Positions 13,983 through 29,195 of a stretch of 64,000 nt of DNA are shown here, one piece after another (the first letter of the stretch is position 1; each line of letters begins with the position of its first letter). The translations under genes were made by a program, and so were the position numbers. The notes beneath the pieces were generated by a model, which was given only the letters and a program-made list of their open reading frames with translations, made no database searches and was not told the DNA's origin. Source of the DNA: Parapristionchus giblindavisi. Its lineage: Eukaryota; Nematoda; Chromadorea; Rhabditida; Diplogasteridae. Location: assembly GCA_943737045.1 (NCBI GenBank), contig CALSFV010000276.1:310001-374000 (forward strand). The letters are read 5' to 3'.

Positions 13983-14066
13983 AATTGGCCGAGTGGTCTA
14001 GGGCGCTCTCTTTCGCCGTGCCTGAAGGGTTCGAATACCAGATTGGGTCGTGATTTTTGCTGATTT
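13983..14066 (+). other. tRNA-Leu-like Pol III module (not a functional tRNA gene)
   Basis: TGGCCGAGTGGTCTA (A box core 13986-13996) is the form typical of class II tRNAs such as tRNA-Leu, and GGCGCT follows as in tRNA-Leu genes. A B-box-like GGTTCGAATAC lies at 14028-14038, 42 bp from the A box, with one extra base before CC. I can find no paired acceptor stem and no clean anticodon arm, so it is tRNA-derived rather than a tRNA gene. The tail TTTTGCTGATTT at 14055-14066 begins exactly 20 nt after GGTTCGA. The Tc5-like terminal repeats have the same arrangement. Confidence 0.65.
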
Positions 14067-14149
14067 CTTTGAAATGCTCTAGTTCGACTTTTCCGTATGG
14101 GGATCTCCCGCCAATTTGAACGTATAATTCTCCAAGGGATACCGTCCCT

Positions 14150-14153
14150 TTAA
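14150..14153. repeat. TTAA target-site duplication, right
   Basis: Right copy of the TTAA flanking the 469-bp element; satellite sequence resumes directly after it. Confidence 0.93.
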
Positions 14154-17100
14154 CAAAATTGAATTATGCATTTTTGGCAATAAAGAATTCGTGACACGTC
14201 AATGCTTTATCGTAGCATATCGTAGCATATACCACGTGAAAGAGCAAAAAATTCTGAATAATCTACACTTTAGTTCATGTCAAACTGTAATCTGGTGTTG
14301 ATTCCACAATGCCCAAAGTACCAAAGTAGCTTTCACTCTGATAAGACCAAAAGATTACCTGACAGGAAAAATTTTCTGCTAGACCCAGCGTGTCATATAC
14401 CAAACGAAAGAGCAAAACATTCTGAGTATTTTGCACGTTCCCATGTTGAACAACGGCCACTGCAGCCGAATTAACAAAATTGAATTATGCATTTTTGGCA
14501 ATAAAGAATTCGTGACACGTCAATGCTTTATCGTAGCATATCGTAGCATATACCACGTGAAAGAGCAAAAAATTCTGAATAATCTACACTTTAGTTCATG
14601 TCAAACTGTAATCTGGTGTTGATTCCACAATGCCCAAAGTACCAAAGTAGCTTTCACTCTGATAAGACCAAAAGATTACCTGACATGAAAAATTTTCTGC
14701 TAGACCCAGCGTGTCATATACCAATCGAAAGAGCAAAACATTCTGAGTATTTTGCACGTTCCCATGTTGAACAACGGCCACTGCAGCCGAATTAACAAAA
14801 TTGAATTATGCATTTTTGGCAATAAAGAATTCGTGACACGTCAATGCTTTATCGTAGCATATCGTAGCATATACCACGTGAAAGAGCAAAAAATTCTGAA
14901 TAATCTACACTTCAGTTCATGTCAAACTGTAATCTGGTGTTGATTCCCCAATGCCCAAAGTACCAAAGTAGCTTTCACTCTGATAAGACCAAAAGATTAC
15001 CTGACAGGAAAAATTTTCTGCTAGACCCAGCGTGTCATATACCAAACGAAAGAGCAAAAAATTCTGAGTATTTGCACGTTCCCATGATGAACAACGGCCA
15101 CTTCAGCCGAATTAACAAAATTGAATTATGCATTTTTGGCAATAAAGAATTCGTGACACGTCAATGCTTTATCGTAGCATATCGTAGCATATACCACGTG
15201 AAAGAGCAAAAAATTCTGAATAATCTACACTTCAGTTCATGTCAAACTGTAATCTGGTGTTGATTCCACAATGCCCAAAGTACCAAAGTAGCTTTCACTC
15301 TGATAAGACCAAAAGATTACCTGACATGAAAAATTTTCTGCTAGACCCAGCGTGTCATATACCAAACGAAAGAGCAAAAAATTCTGAGTATTTTGCACGT
15401 TCCCATGTTGAACAACGGCCACTGCAGCCGAATTAACAAAATTGAATTATGCATTTTTGGCAATAAAGAATTCGTGACACGTCAATGCTTTATCGTAGCA
15501 TATCGTAGCATATACCACGTGAAAGAGCAAAAAATTCTGAATAATCTACACTTTAGTTCATGTCAAACTGTAATCTGGTGTTGATTCCCCAATGCCCAAA
15601 GTACAAAAGTAGCTTTCACTCTGATAAGACCAAAAGATTAACTGACATGAAAAATTTTCTGCTAGACCCAGCGTGTCATATACCAAACGAAAGAGCAAAA
15701 AATTCTGAGTATTTGCACGTTCCCATGTTGAACAACGGCCACTGCAGCCGAATTAACAAAATTGAATTATGCATATTTGGCAATAAAGAATTCGTGACAC
15801 GTCAATGCTTTATCGTAGCATATCGTAGCATATACCACGTGAAAGAGCAAAAAATTCTGAATAATCTACACTTCAGTTCATGTCAAACTGTAATCTGGTG
15901 TTGATTCCACAATGCCCAAAGTACCAAAGTAGCTTTCACTCTGATAAGACCAAAAGATTACCTGACATGAAAAATTTTCTGCTAGACCCAGCGTGTCATA
16001 TACCAAACGAAAGAGCAAAACATTCTGAGTATTTTGCACGTTCCCATGTTGAACAACGGCCACTGCAGCCGAATTAACAAAATTGAATTATGCATTTTTG
16101 GCAATAAAGAATTCGTGACACGTCAATGCTTTATCGTAGCATATCGTAGCATATATCACGTGAAAGAGCAAAAAATTCTGAATAATCTACACTTCAGTTC
16201 ATGTCAAACTGTAATCTGGTGTTGATTCCACAATGCCCAAAGTACCAAAGTAGCTTTCACTCTGATAAGACCAAAAGATTACCTGACAGGAAAAATTTTC
16301 TGCTAGACCCAGCGTGTCATATACCAAACGAAAGAGCAAAACATTCTGAGTATTTTGCACGTTCCCATGTTGAACAACGGCCACTGCAGCCGAATTAACA
16401 AAATTGAATTATGCATTTTTGGTAATAAAGAATTCGTGACACGTCAATGCTTTATCGTAGCAAATCGTAGCATATACCACGTGAAAGAGCAAAAAATTCT
16501 GAATAATCTACACTTCAGCTCATGTCAAACTGTAATCTGGTCTTGATTCCACAATGCCCAAAGTACCAAAGTAGCTTTCACTCTGATAAGACCAAAAGAT
16601 TACCTGACATGAAAAATTTTCTGCTAGACCCAGCGTGTCATATTCCAAACGAAAGAGCAAAAAATTCTGAGTATTTTGCACGTTCCCATGTTGAACAACG
16701 GCCACTTCAGCCGAATTAACAAAATTGAATTATGCATTTTTGGCAATAAAGAATTCGTGACACGTCAATGCTTTATCGTAGCATATCGTAGCATATACCA
16801 CGTGAAAGAGCAAAAAATTCTGAATAATCTACACTTCAGTTCATGTCAAACTGTAATCTGGTCTTGATTCCACAATGCCCAAAGTACCAAAGTAGCTTTC
16901 ACTCTGATAAGACCAAAAGATTACCTGACAGGAAAAATTTTCTGCTAGACCCAGCGTGTCATATACCAAACGAAAGAGCAAAAAATTCTGAGTATTTTGC
17001 ACGTTCCCATGTTGAACAACGGCCACTTCAGCCGAATTAACAAAATTGAATTATGCATTTTTGGCAATAAAGAATTCGTGACACGTCAATGCTTTATCGT

Positions 17101-20100
17101 AGCATATCGTAACATGTACCACGTGAAAGAGCAAAAAATTCTGAATAATCTACACTTTAGTTCATGTCAAACTGTAATCTGGTGTTGATTCCACAATGCC
17201 CAAAGTACCAAAGTAGCTTTCACTCTGATAAGACCAAAAGATTACCTGACATGAAAAATTTTCTGCTAGACCCAGCGTGTCATATACCAAACGAAAGAGC
17301 AAAAAATTCTGAGTATTTTGCACGTTCCCATGTTGAACAACGGCCACTTCAGCCGAATTAACAAAATTGAATTATGCATTTTTGGCAATAAAGAATTCGT
17401 GACACGTCAATGCTTTATCGTAGCATATCGTAGCATATACCACGTGAAAGAGCAAAAAATTCTGAATAATCTACACTTCAGTTCATGTCAAACTGTAATC
17501 TGGTGTTGATTCCACAATGCCCAAAGTACCAAAGTAGCTTTCACTCTGATAAGACCAAAAGATTACCTGACATGAAAAATTTTCTGCTAGACCCAGCGTG
17601 TCATATACCAAACGAAAGAGCAAAAAATTCTGAGTATTTTGCACGTTCCCATGTTGAACAACGGCCACTTCAGCCGAATTAACAAAATTGAATTATGCAT
17701 TTTTGGCAATAAAGAATTCGTGACACGTCAATGCTTTATCGTAGCATATCGTAGCATATACCACGTGAAAGAGCAAAAAATTCTGAATAATCTACACTTC
17801 AGTTCATGTCAAACTGTAATCTGGTCTTGATTCCACAATGCCCAAAGTACCAAAGTAGCTTTCACTCTGATAAGACCAAAAGATTACCTGACAGGAAAAA
17901 TTTTCTGCTAGACCCAGCGTGTCATATACCAAACGAAAGAGCAAAAAATTCTGAGTATTTTGCACGTTCCCATGTTGAACAACGGCCACTGCAGCCGAAT
18001 TAACAAAAGTGAATTATGCATTTTTGGCAATAAAGAATTCGTGACACGTCAATGCTTTATCGTAGCATATCGTAGCATATACCACGTGAAAGAGCAAAAA
18101 ATTCTGAATAATCTACACTTCAGTTCATGTCAAACTGTAATCTGGTCTTGATTCCACAATGCCCAAAGTACCAAAGTAGCTTTCACTCTGATAAGACCAA
18201 AAGATTACCTGACAGGAAAAATTTTCTGCTAGACCCAGCGTGTCATATACCAAACGAAAGAGCAAAAAATTCTGAGTATTTTGCACGTTCCCATGTTGAA
18301 CAACGGCCACTGCAGCCGAATTAACAAAAGTGAATTATGCATTTTTGGCAATAAAGAATTCGTGACACGTCAATGCTTTATCGTAGCATATCGTAGCATA
18401 TACCACGTGAAAGAGCAAAAAATTCTGAATAATCTACACTTCAGTTCATGTCAAACTGTAATCTGGTGTTGATTCCCCAATGCCCAAAGTACAAAAGTAG
18501 CTTTCACTCTGATAAGACCAAAAGATTAACTGACATGAAAAATTTTCTGCTAGACCCAGCGTGTCATATACCAAACGAAAGAGCAAAAAATTCTGAGTAT
18601 TTTGCACGTTCCCATGTTGAACAACGGCCACTTCAGCCGAATTAACAAAATTGAATTATGCATTTTTGGCAATAAAGAATTCGTGACACGTCAATGCTTT
18701 ATCGTAGCATATCGTAGCATATACCACGTGAAAGAGCAAAAAATTCTGAATAATCTACACTTTAGTTCATGTCAAACTGTAATCTGGTGTTGATTCCCCA
18801 ATGCCCAAAGTACAAAAGTAGCTTTCACTCTGATAAGACCAAAAGATTAACTGACATGAAAAAATTTCTGCTAGACCCAGCGTGTCATATACCAAACGAA
18901 AGAGCAAAAAATTCTGAGTATTTTGCACGTTCCCATGTTGAACAACGGCCACTTCAGCCGAATTAACAAAATTGAATTATGCATTTTTGGCAATAAAGAA
19001 TTCGTGACACGTCAATGCTTTATCGTAGCATATCGTAACATGTACCACGTGAAAGAGCAAAAAATTCTGAATAATCTACACTTTAGTTCATGTCAAACTG
19101 TAATCTGGTGTTGATTCCACAATGCCCAAAGTACCAAAGTAGCTTTCACTCTGATAAGACCAAAAGATTACCTGACATGAAAAATTTTCTGCTAGACCCA
19201 GCGTGTCATATACCAAACGAAAGAGCAAAAAATTCTGAGTATTTTGCACGTTCCCATGTTGAACAACGGCCACTTCAGCCGAATTAACAAAATTGAATTA
19301 TGCATTTTTGGCAATAAAGAATTCGTGACACGTCAATGCTTTATCGTAGCATATCGTAGCATATACCACGTGAAAGAGCAAAAAATTCTGAATAATCTAC
19401 ACTTCAGTTCATGTCAAACTGTAATCTGGTGTTGATTCCACAATGCCCAAAGTACCAAAGTAGCTTTCACTCTGATAAGACCAAAAGATTACCTGACATG
19501 AAAAATTTTCTGCTAGACCCAGCGTGTCATATACCAAACGAAAGAGCAAAAAATTCTGAGTATTTTGCACGTTCCCATGTTGAACAACGGCCACTGCAGC
19601 CGAATTAACAAAATTGAATTATGCATTTTTGGCAATAAAGAATTCGTGACACGTCAATGCTTTATCGTAGCATATCGTAGCATATACCACGTGAAAGAGC
19701 AAAAAATTCTGAATAATCTACACTTCAGTTCATGTCAAACTGTAATCTGGTGTTGATTCCACAATGCCCAAAGTACCAAAGTAGCTTTCACTCTGATAAG
19801 ACCAAAAGATTACCTGACAGGAAAAATTTTCTGCTAGACCCAGCGTGTCATATACCAATCGAAAGAGCAAAACATTCTGAGTATTTTGCACGTTCCCATG
19901 TTGAACAACGGCCACTGCAGCCGAATTAACAAAATTGAATTATGCATTTTTGGCAATAAAGAATTCGTGACACGTCAATGCTTTATCGTAGCATATCGTA
20001 GCATATACCACGTGAAAGAGCAAAAAATTCTGAATAATCTACACTTCAGTTCATGTCAAACTGTAATCTGGTGTTGATTCCACAATGCCCAAAGTACCAA

Positions 20101-23100
20101 AGTAGCTTTCACTCTGATAAGACCAAAAGATTACCTGACAGGAAAAATTTTCTGCTAGACCTAGCGTGTCATATACCAAACGAAAGAGCAAAACATTCTG
20201 AGTATTTTGCACGTTCCCATGTTGAACAACGGCCACTGCAGCCGAATTAACAAAATTGAATTATGCATTTTTGGTAATAAAGAATTCGTGACACGTCAAT
20301 GCTTTATCGTAGCAAATCGTAGCATATACCACGTGAAAGAGCAAAAAATTCTGAATAATCTACACTTCAGCTCATGTCAAACTGTAATCTGGTCTTGATT
20401 CCACAATGCCCAAAGTACCAAAGTAGCTTTCACTCTGATAAGACCAAAAGATTACCTGACATGAAAAATTTTCTGCTAGACCCAGCGTGTCATATACCAA
20501 ACGAAAGAGCAAAAAATTCTGAGTATTTTGCACGTTCCCATGTTGAACAACGGCCACTTCAGCCGAATTAACAAAATTGAATTATGCATTTTTGGCAATA
20601 AAGAATTCGTGACACGTCAATGCTTTATCGTAGCATATCGTAGCATATACCACGTGAAAGAGCAAAAAATTCTGAATAATCTACACTTCAGTTCATGTCA
20701 AACTGTAATCTGGTCTTGATTCCACAATGCCCAAAGTACCAAAGTAGCTTTCACTCTGATAAGACCAAAAGATTACCTGACAGGAAAAATTTTCTGCTAG
20801 ACCCAGCGTGTCATATACCAAACGAAAGAGCAAAAAATTCTGAGTATTTTGCACGTTCCCATGTTGAACAACGGCCACTGCAGCCGAATTAACAAAAGTG
20901 AATTATGCATTTTTGGCAATAAAGAATTCGTGACACGTCAATGCTTTATCGTAGCATATCGTAGCATATACCACGTGAAAGAGCAAAAAATTCTGAATAA
21001 TCTACACTTCAGTTCATGTCAAACTGTAATCTGGTGTTGATTCCCCAATGCCCAAAGTACAAAAGTAGCTTTCACTCTGATAAGACCAAAAGATTAACTG
21101 ACATGAAAAATTTTCTGCTAGACCCAGCGTGTCATATACCAAACGAAAGAGCAAAAAATTCTGAGTATTTTGCACGTTCCCATGTTGAACAACGGCCACT
21201 GCAGCCGAATTAACAAAATTGAATTATGCATTTTTGGCAATAAAGAATTCGTGACACGTCAATGCTTTATCGTAGCATATCGTAACATATACCACGTGAA
21301 AGAGCAAAAAATTCTGAATAATCTACACTTTAGTTCATGTCAAACTGTAATCTGGTGTTGATTCCCCAATGCCCAAAGTACAAAAGTAGCTTTCACTCTG
21401 ATAAGACCAAAAGATTAACTGACATGAAAAAATTTCTGCTAGACCCAGCGTGTCATATACCAAACGAAAGAGCAAAAAATTCTGAGTATTTTGCACGTTC
21501 CCATGTTGAACAACGGCCACTTCAGCCGAATTAACAAAATTGAATTATGCATTTTTGGCAATAAAGAATTCGTGACACGTCAATGCTTTATCGTAGCATA
21601 TCGTAACATGTACCACGTGAAAGAGCAAAAAATTCTGAATAATCTACACTTTAGTTCATGTCAAACTGTAATCTGGTGTTGATTCCACAATGCCCAAAGT
21701 ACCAAAGTAGCTTTCACTCTGATAAGACCAAAAGATTACCTGACATGAAAAATTTTCTGCTAGACCCAGCGTGTCATATACCAAACGAAAGAGCAAAAAA
21801 TTCTGAGTATTTTGCACGTTCCCATGTTGAACAACGGCCACTTCAGCCGAATTAACAAAATTGAATTATGCATTTTTGGCAATAAAGAATTCGTGACACG
21901 TCAATGCTTTATCGTAGCATATCGTAGCATATACCACGTGAAAGAGCAAAAAAATCTGAATAATCTACACTTCAGTTCATGTCAAACTGTAATCTGGTGT
22001 TGATTCCACAATGCCCAAAGTACCAAAGTAGCTTTCACTCTGATAAGACCAAAAGATTACCTGACATGAAAAATTTTCTGCTAGACCCAGCGTGTCATAT
22101 ACCAAACGAAAGAGCAAAAAATTCTGAGTATTTTGCACGTTCCCATGTTGAACAACGCCCACTTCAGCCGAATTAACAAAATTGAATTATGCATTTTTGG
22201 CAATAAAGAATTCGTGACACGTCAATGCTTTATCGTAGCATATCGTAGCATATACCACGTGAAAGAGCAAAAAATTCTGAATAATCTACACTTCAGTTCA
22301 TGTCAAACTGTAATCTGGTGTTGATTCCCCAATGCCCAAAGTACAAAAGTAGCTTTCACTCTGATAAGACCAAAAGATTACCTGACATGAAAAATTTTTC
22401 TGCTAGACCCAGCGTGTCATATACCAAACGAAAGAGCAAAAAATTCTGAGTATTTTGCACGTTCCCATGTTGAACAACGGCCACTTCAGCCGAATTAACA
22501 AAATTGAATTATGCATTTTTGGCAATAAAGAATTCGTGACACGTCAATGCTTTATCGTAGCATATCGTAACATATACCACGTGAAAGAGCAAAAAATTCT
22601 GAATAATCTACACTTTAGTTCATGTCAAACTGTAATCTGGTGTTGATTCCACAATGCCCAAAGTACCAAAGTAGCTTTCACTCTGATAAGACCAAAAGAT
22701 TACCTGACAGGAAAAATTTTCTGCTAGACCCAGCGTGTCATATACCAAACGAAAGAGCAAAAAATTCTGAGTATTTTGCACGTTCCCATGTTGAACAACG
22801 GCCACTGCAGCCGAATTAACAAAATTGAATTATGCATTTTTGGCAATAAAGAATTCGTGACACGTCAATGCTTTATCGTAGCATATCGTAGCATATACCA
22901 CGTGAAAGAGCAAAAAATTCTGAATAATCTACACTTCAGTTCATGTCAAACTGTAATCTGGTCTTGATTCCACAATGCCCAAAGTACCAAAGTAGCTTTC
23001 ACTCTGATAAGACCAAAAGATTACCTGACAGGAAAAATTTTCTGCTAGACCCAGCGTGTCATATACCAAACGAAAGAGCAAAGAATTCTGAGTATTTTGC

Positions 23101-26100
23101 ACGTTCCCATGTTGAACAACGCCCACTTCAGCCGAATTAACAAAATTGAATTATGCATTTTTGGCAATAAAGAATTCGTGACACGTCAATGCTTTATCGT
23201 AGCATATCGTAGCATATACCACGTGAAAGAGCAAAAAATTCTGAATAATCTACACTTCAGTTCATGTCAAACTGTAATCTGGTGTTGATTCCCCAATGCC
23301 CAAAGTACAAAAGTAGCTTTCACTCTGATAAGACCAAAAGATTACCTGACATGAAAAATTTTTCTGCTAGACCCAGCGTGTCATATACCAAACGAAAGAG
23401 CAAAAAATTCTGAGTATTTTGCACGTTCCCATGTTGAACAACGGCCACTTCAGCCGAATTAACAAAATTGAATTATGCATTTTTGGCAATAAAGAATTCG
23501 TGACACGTCAATGCTTTATCGTAGCATATCGTAGCATATACCACGTGAAAGAGCAAAAAATTCTGAATAATCTACACTTCAGTTCATGTCAAACTGTAAT
23601 CTGGTGTTGATTCCACAATGCCCAAAGTACCAAAGTAGCTTTCACTCTGATAAGACCAAAAGATTACCTGACATGAAAAATTTTCTGCTAGACCCAGCGT
23701 GTCATATACCAAACGAAAGAGCAAAAAATTCTGAGCATTTTGCACGTTCCCATGTTGAACAACGGCCACTTCAGCCGAATTAACAATATTGAATTATGCA
23801 TTTTTGGCAATAAAGAATTCGTGACACGTCAATGCTTTATCGTAGCATATCGTAGAATATACCACGTGAAAGAGCAAAAAATTCTGAATAATCTACACTT
23901 CAGTTCATGTCAAACTGTAATCTGGTGTTGATTCCCCAATGCCCAAAGTACAAAAGTAGCTTTCACTCTGATAAGACCAAAAGATTACCTGACATGAAAA
24001 ATTTTCTGCTAGACCCAGCGTGTCATATACCAAACGAAAGAGCAAAAAATTCTGAGTATTTTGCACGTTCCCATGTTGAACAACGGCCACTTCAGCCGAA
24101 TTAACAAAATTGAATTATGCATTTTGGCAATAAAGAATTCGTGACACGTCAATGCTTTATCGTAGCATATCGTAGCATATACCACGTGAAAGAGCAAAAA
24201 ATTCTGAATAATCTACACTTCAGTTCATGTCAAACTGTAATCTGGTCTTGATTCCACAATGCCCAAAGTACCAAAGTAGCTTTCACTCTGATAAGACCAA
24301 AAGATTACCTGACAGGAAAAATTTTCTGCTAGACCCAGCGTGTCATATACCAAACGAAAGAGCAAAGAATTCTGAGTATTTTGCGCGTTCCCATGTTGAA
24401 CAACGCCCACTTCAGCCGAATTAACAAAATTGAATTATGCATTTTTGGCAATAAAGAATTCGTGACACGTCAATGCTTTATCGTAGCATATCGTAGCATA
24501 TACCACGTGAAAGAGCAAAAAATTCTGAATAATCTACACTTCAGTTCATGTCAAACTGTAATCTGGTGTTGATTCCACAATGCCCAAAGTACCAAAGTAG
24601 CTTTCACTCTGATAAGACCAAAAGATTACCTGACATGAAAAATTTTCTGCTAGACCCAGCGTGTCATATACCAAACGAAAGAGCAAAAAATTCTGAGTAT
24701 TTTGCACGTTCCCATGTTGAACAACGGCCACTTCAGCCGAATTAACAAAATTGAATTATGCATTTTTGGCAATAAAGAATTCGTGACACGTCAATGCTTT
24801 ATCGTAGCATATCGTAGCATATACCACGTGAAAGAGCAAAAAATTCTGAATAATCTACACTTCAGTTCATGTCAAACTGTAATCTGGTGTTGATTCCACA
24901 ATGCCCAAAGTACCAAAGTAGCTTTCACTCTGATAAGACCAAAAGATTACCTGACATGAAAAATTTTCTGCTAGACCCAGCGTGTCATATACCAAACGAA
25001 AGAGCAAAAAATTCTGAGCATTTTGCACGTTCCCATGTTGAACAACGGCCACTTCAGCCGAATTAACAATATTGAATTATGCATTTTTGGCAATAAAGAA
25101 TTCGTGACACGTCAATGCTTTATCGTAGCATATCGTAGAATATACCACGTGAAAGAGCAAAAAATTCTGAATAATCTACACTTCAGTTCATGTCAAACTG
25201 TAATCTGGTGTTGATTCCCCAATGCCCAAAGTACAAAAGTAGCTTTCACTCTGATAAGACCAAAAGATTACCTGACATGAAAAATTTTCTGCTAGACCCA
25301 GCGTGTCATATACCAAACGAAAGAGCAAAAAATTCTGAGTATTTTGCACGTTCCCATGTTGAACAACGGCCACTTCAGCCGAATTAACAAAATTGAATTA
25401 TGCATTTTTGGCAATAAAGAATTCGTGACACGTCAATGCTTTATCGTAGCATATCGTAGCATATACCACGTGAAAGAGCAAAAAATTCTGAATAATCTAC
25501 ACTTCAGTTCATGTCAAACTGTAATCTGGTGTTGATTCCACAATGCCCAAAGTACCAAAGTAGCTTTCACTCTGATAAGACCAAAAGATTACCTGACATG
25601 AAAAATTTTCTGCTAGACCCAGCGTGTCATATACCAAACGAAAGAGCAAAAAATTCTGAGTATTTTGCACGTTCCCATGTTGAACAACGGCCACTTCAGC
25701 CGAATTAACAAAATTGAATTATGCATTTTTGGCAATAAAGAATTCGTGACACGTCAATGCTTTATCGTAGCATATCGTAGCATATACCACGTGAAAGAGC
25801 AAAAAATTCTGAATAATCTACACTTCAGTTCATGTCAAACTGTAATCTGGTGTTGATTCCACAATGCCCAAAGTACCAAAGTAGCTTTCACTCTGATAAG
25901 ACCAAAAGATTACCTGACATGAAAAATTTTCTGCTAGACCCAGCGTGACATGTACCAAACGAAAGAGCAAAAAATTCTGAGCATTTTGCACGTTCCCATG
26001 TTGAACAACGGCCACTTCAGCCGAATTAACAATATTGAATTATGCATTTTTGGCAATAAAGAATTCGTGACACGTCAATGCTTTATCGTAGCATATCGTA

Positions 26101-26948
26101 GAATATACCACGTGAAAGAGCAAAAAATTCTGAATAATCTACACTTCAGTTCATGTCAAACTGTAATCTGGTGTTGATTCCCCAATGCCCAAAGTACAAA
26201 AGTAGCTTTCACTCTGATAAGACCAAAAGATTACCTGACATGAAAAATTTTCTGCTAGACCCAGCGTGTCATATACCAAACGAAAGAGCAAAAAATTCTG
26301 AGTATTTTGCACGTTCCCATGTTGAACAACGGCCACTTCAGCCGAATTAACAAAATTGAATTATGCATTTTTGGCAATAAAGAATTCGTGACACGTCAAT
26401 GCTTTATCGTAGCATATCGTAGCATATACCACGTGAAAGAGCAAAAAATTCTGAATAATCTACACTTCAGTTCATGTCAAACTGTAATCTGGTGTTGATT
26501 CCACAATGCCCAAAGTACCAAAGTAGCTTTCACTCTGATAAGACCAAAAGATTACCTGACATGAAAAATTTTCTGCTAGACCCAGCGTGTCATATACCAA
26601 ACGAAAGAGCAAAAAATTCTGAGCATTTTGCACGTTCCCATGTTGAACAACGGCCACTTCAGCCGAATTAACAATATTGAATTATGCATTTTTGGCAATA
26701 AAGAATTCGTGACACGTCAATGCTTTATCGTAGCATATCGTAGCATATACCACGTGAAAGAGCAAAAAATTCTGAATAATCTACACTTCAGTTCATGTCA
26801 AACTGTAATCTGGTGTTGATTCCACAATGCCCAAAGTACCAAAGTAGCTTTCACTCTGATAAGACCAAAAGATTACCTGACATGAAAAATTTTCTGCTAG
26901 ACCCAGCGTGTCATATACCAAACGAAAGAGCAAAAAATTCTGAGCATT

Positions 26949-29195
26949 TTGCACGTTCCCATGTTGAACAACGGCCACTTCAGCCGAATTAACAATATTG
27001 AATTATGCATTTTTGGCAATAAAGAATTCGTGACACGTCAATGCTTTATCGTAGCATATCGTAGAATATACCACGTGAAAGAGCAAAAAATTCTGAATAA
27101 TCTACACTTCAGTTCATGTCAAACTGTAATCTGGTGTTGATTCCCCAATGCCCAAAGTACAAAAGTAGCTTTCACTCTGATAAGACCAAAAGATTACCTG
27201 ACATGAAAAATTTTCTGCTAGACCCAGCGTGTCATATACCAAACGAAAGAGCAAAAAATTCTGAGTATTTTGCACGTTCCCATGTTGAACAACGGCCACT
27301 TCAGCCGAATTAACAAAATTGAATTATGCATTTTTGGCAATAAAGAATTCGTGACACGTCAATGCTTTATCGTAGCATATCGTAGCATATACCACGTGAA
27401 AGAGCAAAAAATTCTGAATAATCTACACTTCAGTTCATGTCAAACTGTAATCTGGTGTTGATTCCACAATGCCCAAAGTACCAAAGTAGCTTTCACTCTG
27501 ATAAGACCAAAAGATTACCTGACATGAAAAATTTTCTGCTAGACCCAGCGTGTCATATACCAAACGAAAGAGCAAAAAATTCTGAGCATTTTGCACGTTC
27601 CCATGTTGAACAACGGCCACTTCAGCCGAATTAACAATATTGAATTATGCATTTTTGGCAATAAAGAATTCGTGACACGTCAATGCTTTATCGTAGCATA
27701 TCGTAGAATATACCACGTGAAAGAGCAAAAAATTCTGAATAATCTACACTTCAGTTCATGTCAAACTGTAATCTGGTGTTGATTCCCCAATGCCCAAAGT
27801 ACAAAAGTAGCTTTCACTCTGATAAGACCAAAAGATTACCTGACATGAAAAATTTTCTGCTAGACCCAGCGTGTCATATACCAAACGAAAGAGCAAAAAA
27901 TTCTGAGTATTTTGCACGTTCCCATGTTGAACAACGGCCACTTCAGCCGAATTAACAAAATTGAATTATGCATTTTTGGCAATAAAGAATTCGTGACACG
28001 TCAATGCTTTATCGTAGCATATCGTAGCATATACCACGTGAAAGAGCAAAAAATTCTGAATAATCTACACTTCAGTTCATGTCAAACTGTAATCTGGTGT
28101 TGATTCCACAATGCCCAAAGTACCAAAGTAGCTTTCACTCTGATAAGACCAAAAGATTACCTGACATGAAAAATTTTCTGCTAGACCCAGCGTGTCATAT
28201 ACCAAACGAAAGAGCAAAAAATTCTGAGCATTTTGCACGTTCCCATGTTGAACAACGGCCACTTCAGCCGAATTAACAATATTGAATTATGCATTTTTGG
28301 CAATAAAGAATTCGTGACACGTCAATGCTTTATCGTAGCATATCGTAGAATATACCACGTGAAAGAGCAAAAAATTCTGAATAATCTACACTTCAGTTCA
28401 TGTCAAACTGTAATCTGGTGTTGATTCCCCAATGCCCAAAGTACAAAAGTAGCTTTCACTCTGATAAGACCAAAAGATTACCTGACATGAAAAATTTTCT
28501 GCTAGACCCAGCGTGTCATATACCAAACGAAAGAGCAAAAAATTCTGAGTATTTTGCACGTTCCCATGTTGAACAACGGCCACTTCAGCCGAATTAACAA
28601 AATTGAATTATGCATTTTTGGCAATAAAGAATTCGTGACACGTCAATGCTTTATCGTAGCATATCGTAGCATATACCACGTGAAAGAGCAAAAAATTCTG
28701 AATAATCTACACTTCAGTTCATGTCAAACTGTAATCTGGTGTTGATTCCACAATGCCCAAAGTACCAAAGTAGCTTTCACTCTGATAAGACCAAAAGATT
28801 ACCTGACATGAAAAATTTTCTGCTAGACCCAGCGTGTCATATACCAAACGAAAGAGCAAAAAATTCTGAGCATTTTGCACGTTCCCATGTTGAACAACGG
28901 CCACTTCAGCCGAATTAACAATATTGAATTATGCATTTTTGGCAATAAAGAATTCGTGACACGTCAATGATTTATCGTAGCATATCGTAGAATATACCAC
29001 GTGAAAGAGCAAAAAATTCTGAATAATCTACACTTCAGTTCATGTCAAACTGTAATCTGGTGTTGATTCCCCAATGCCCAAAGTACAAAAGTAGCTTTCA
29101 CTCTGATAAGACCAAAAGATTACCTGACATGAAAAATTTTCTGCTAGACCCAGCGTGTCATATACCAAACGAAAGAGCAAAAAATTCTGAGTATT
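26949..29195 (+). repeat. Two-monomer (642-bp) higher-order repeat
   Basis: Two monomer types alternate. One has GAGCATTTTGCAC, AACAATATTG, GTAGAATATACC and then TTCCCCAATG. The other has GAGTATTTTGCAC, AACAAAATTG, GTAGCATATACC and then TTCCACAATG. The first type sits at 26949, 27591, 28233 and 28875 (equivalent positions), giving three to four copies of a 642-bp dimer. Outside this stretch the same type recurs at 23740, 25023, 25986, 30159 and 32728, at multiples of the monomer. Confidence 0.85.

Larger units (their letters stand above)
13681..14149. mobile_element. Non-autonomous TTAA-type DNA transposon (MITE) with tRNA-like cargo
   Basis: A 469-bp insertion with non-satellite sequence and no coding frame of note. 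The ends are short imperfect inverted repeats: AGGGAGAGTTTCCC at the left and, on the opposite strand, AGGGACGGTATCCC at the right, with 11 of 14 matching. A TTAA duplication flanks them. TTAA targeting is typical of the piggyBac, Kolobok and some Sola superfamilies, and the termini alone do not decide between them. Internally there is a near-palindrome, GCATCGATATTCGATGC, at 13821-13837 and a tRNA-Leu-like segment near 13983-14040. The element occurs once although neighbouring blocks are duplicated, so it is a late arrival. Confidence 0.88.

Noticed and set aside
13983..14052. Functional tRNA-Leu gene
   Set aside because: The A-box region is convincing, but there is no acceptor pairing, no anticodon arm and an extra base in the B box.
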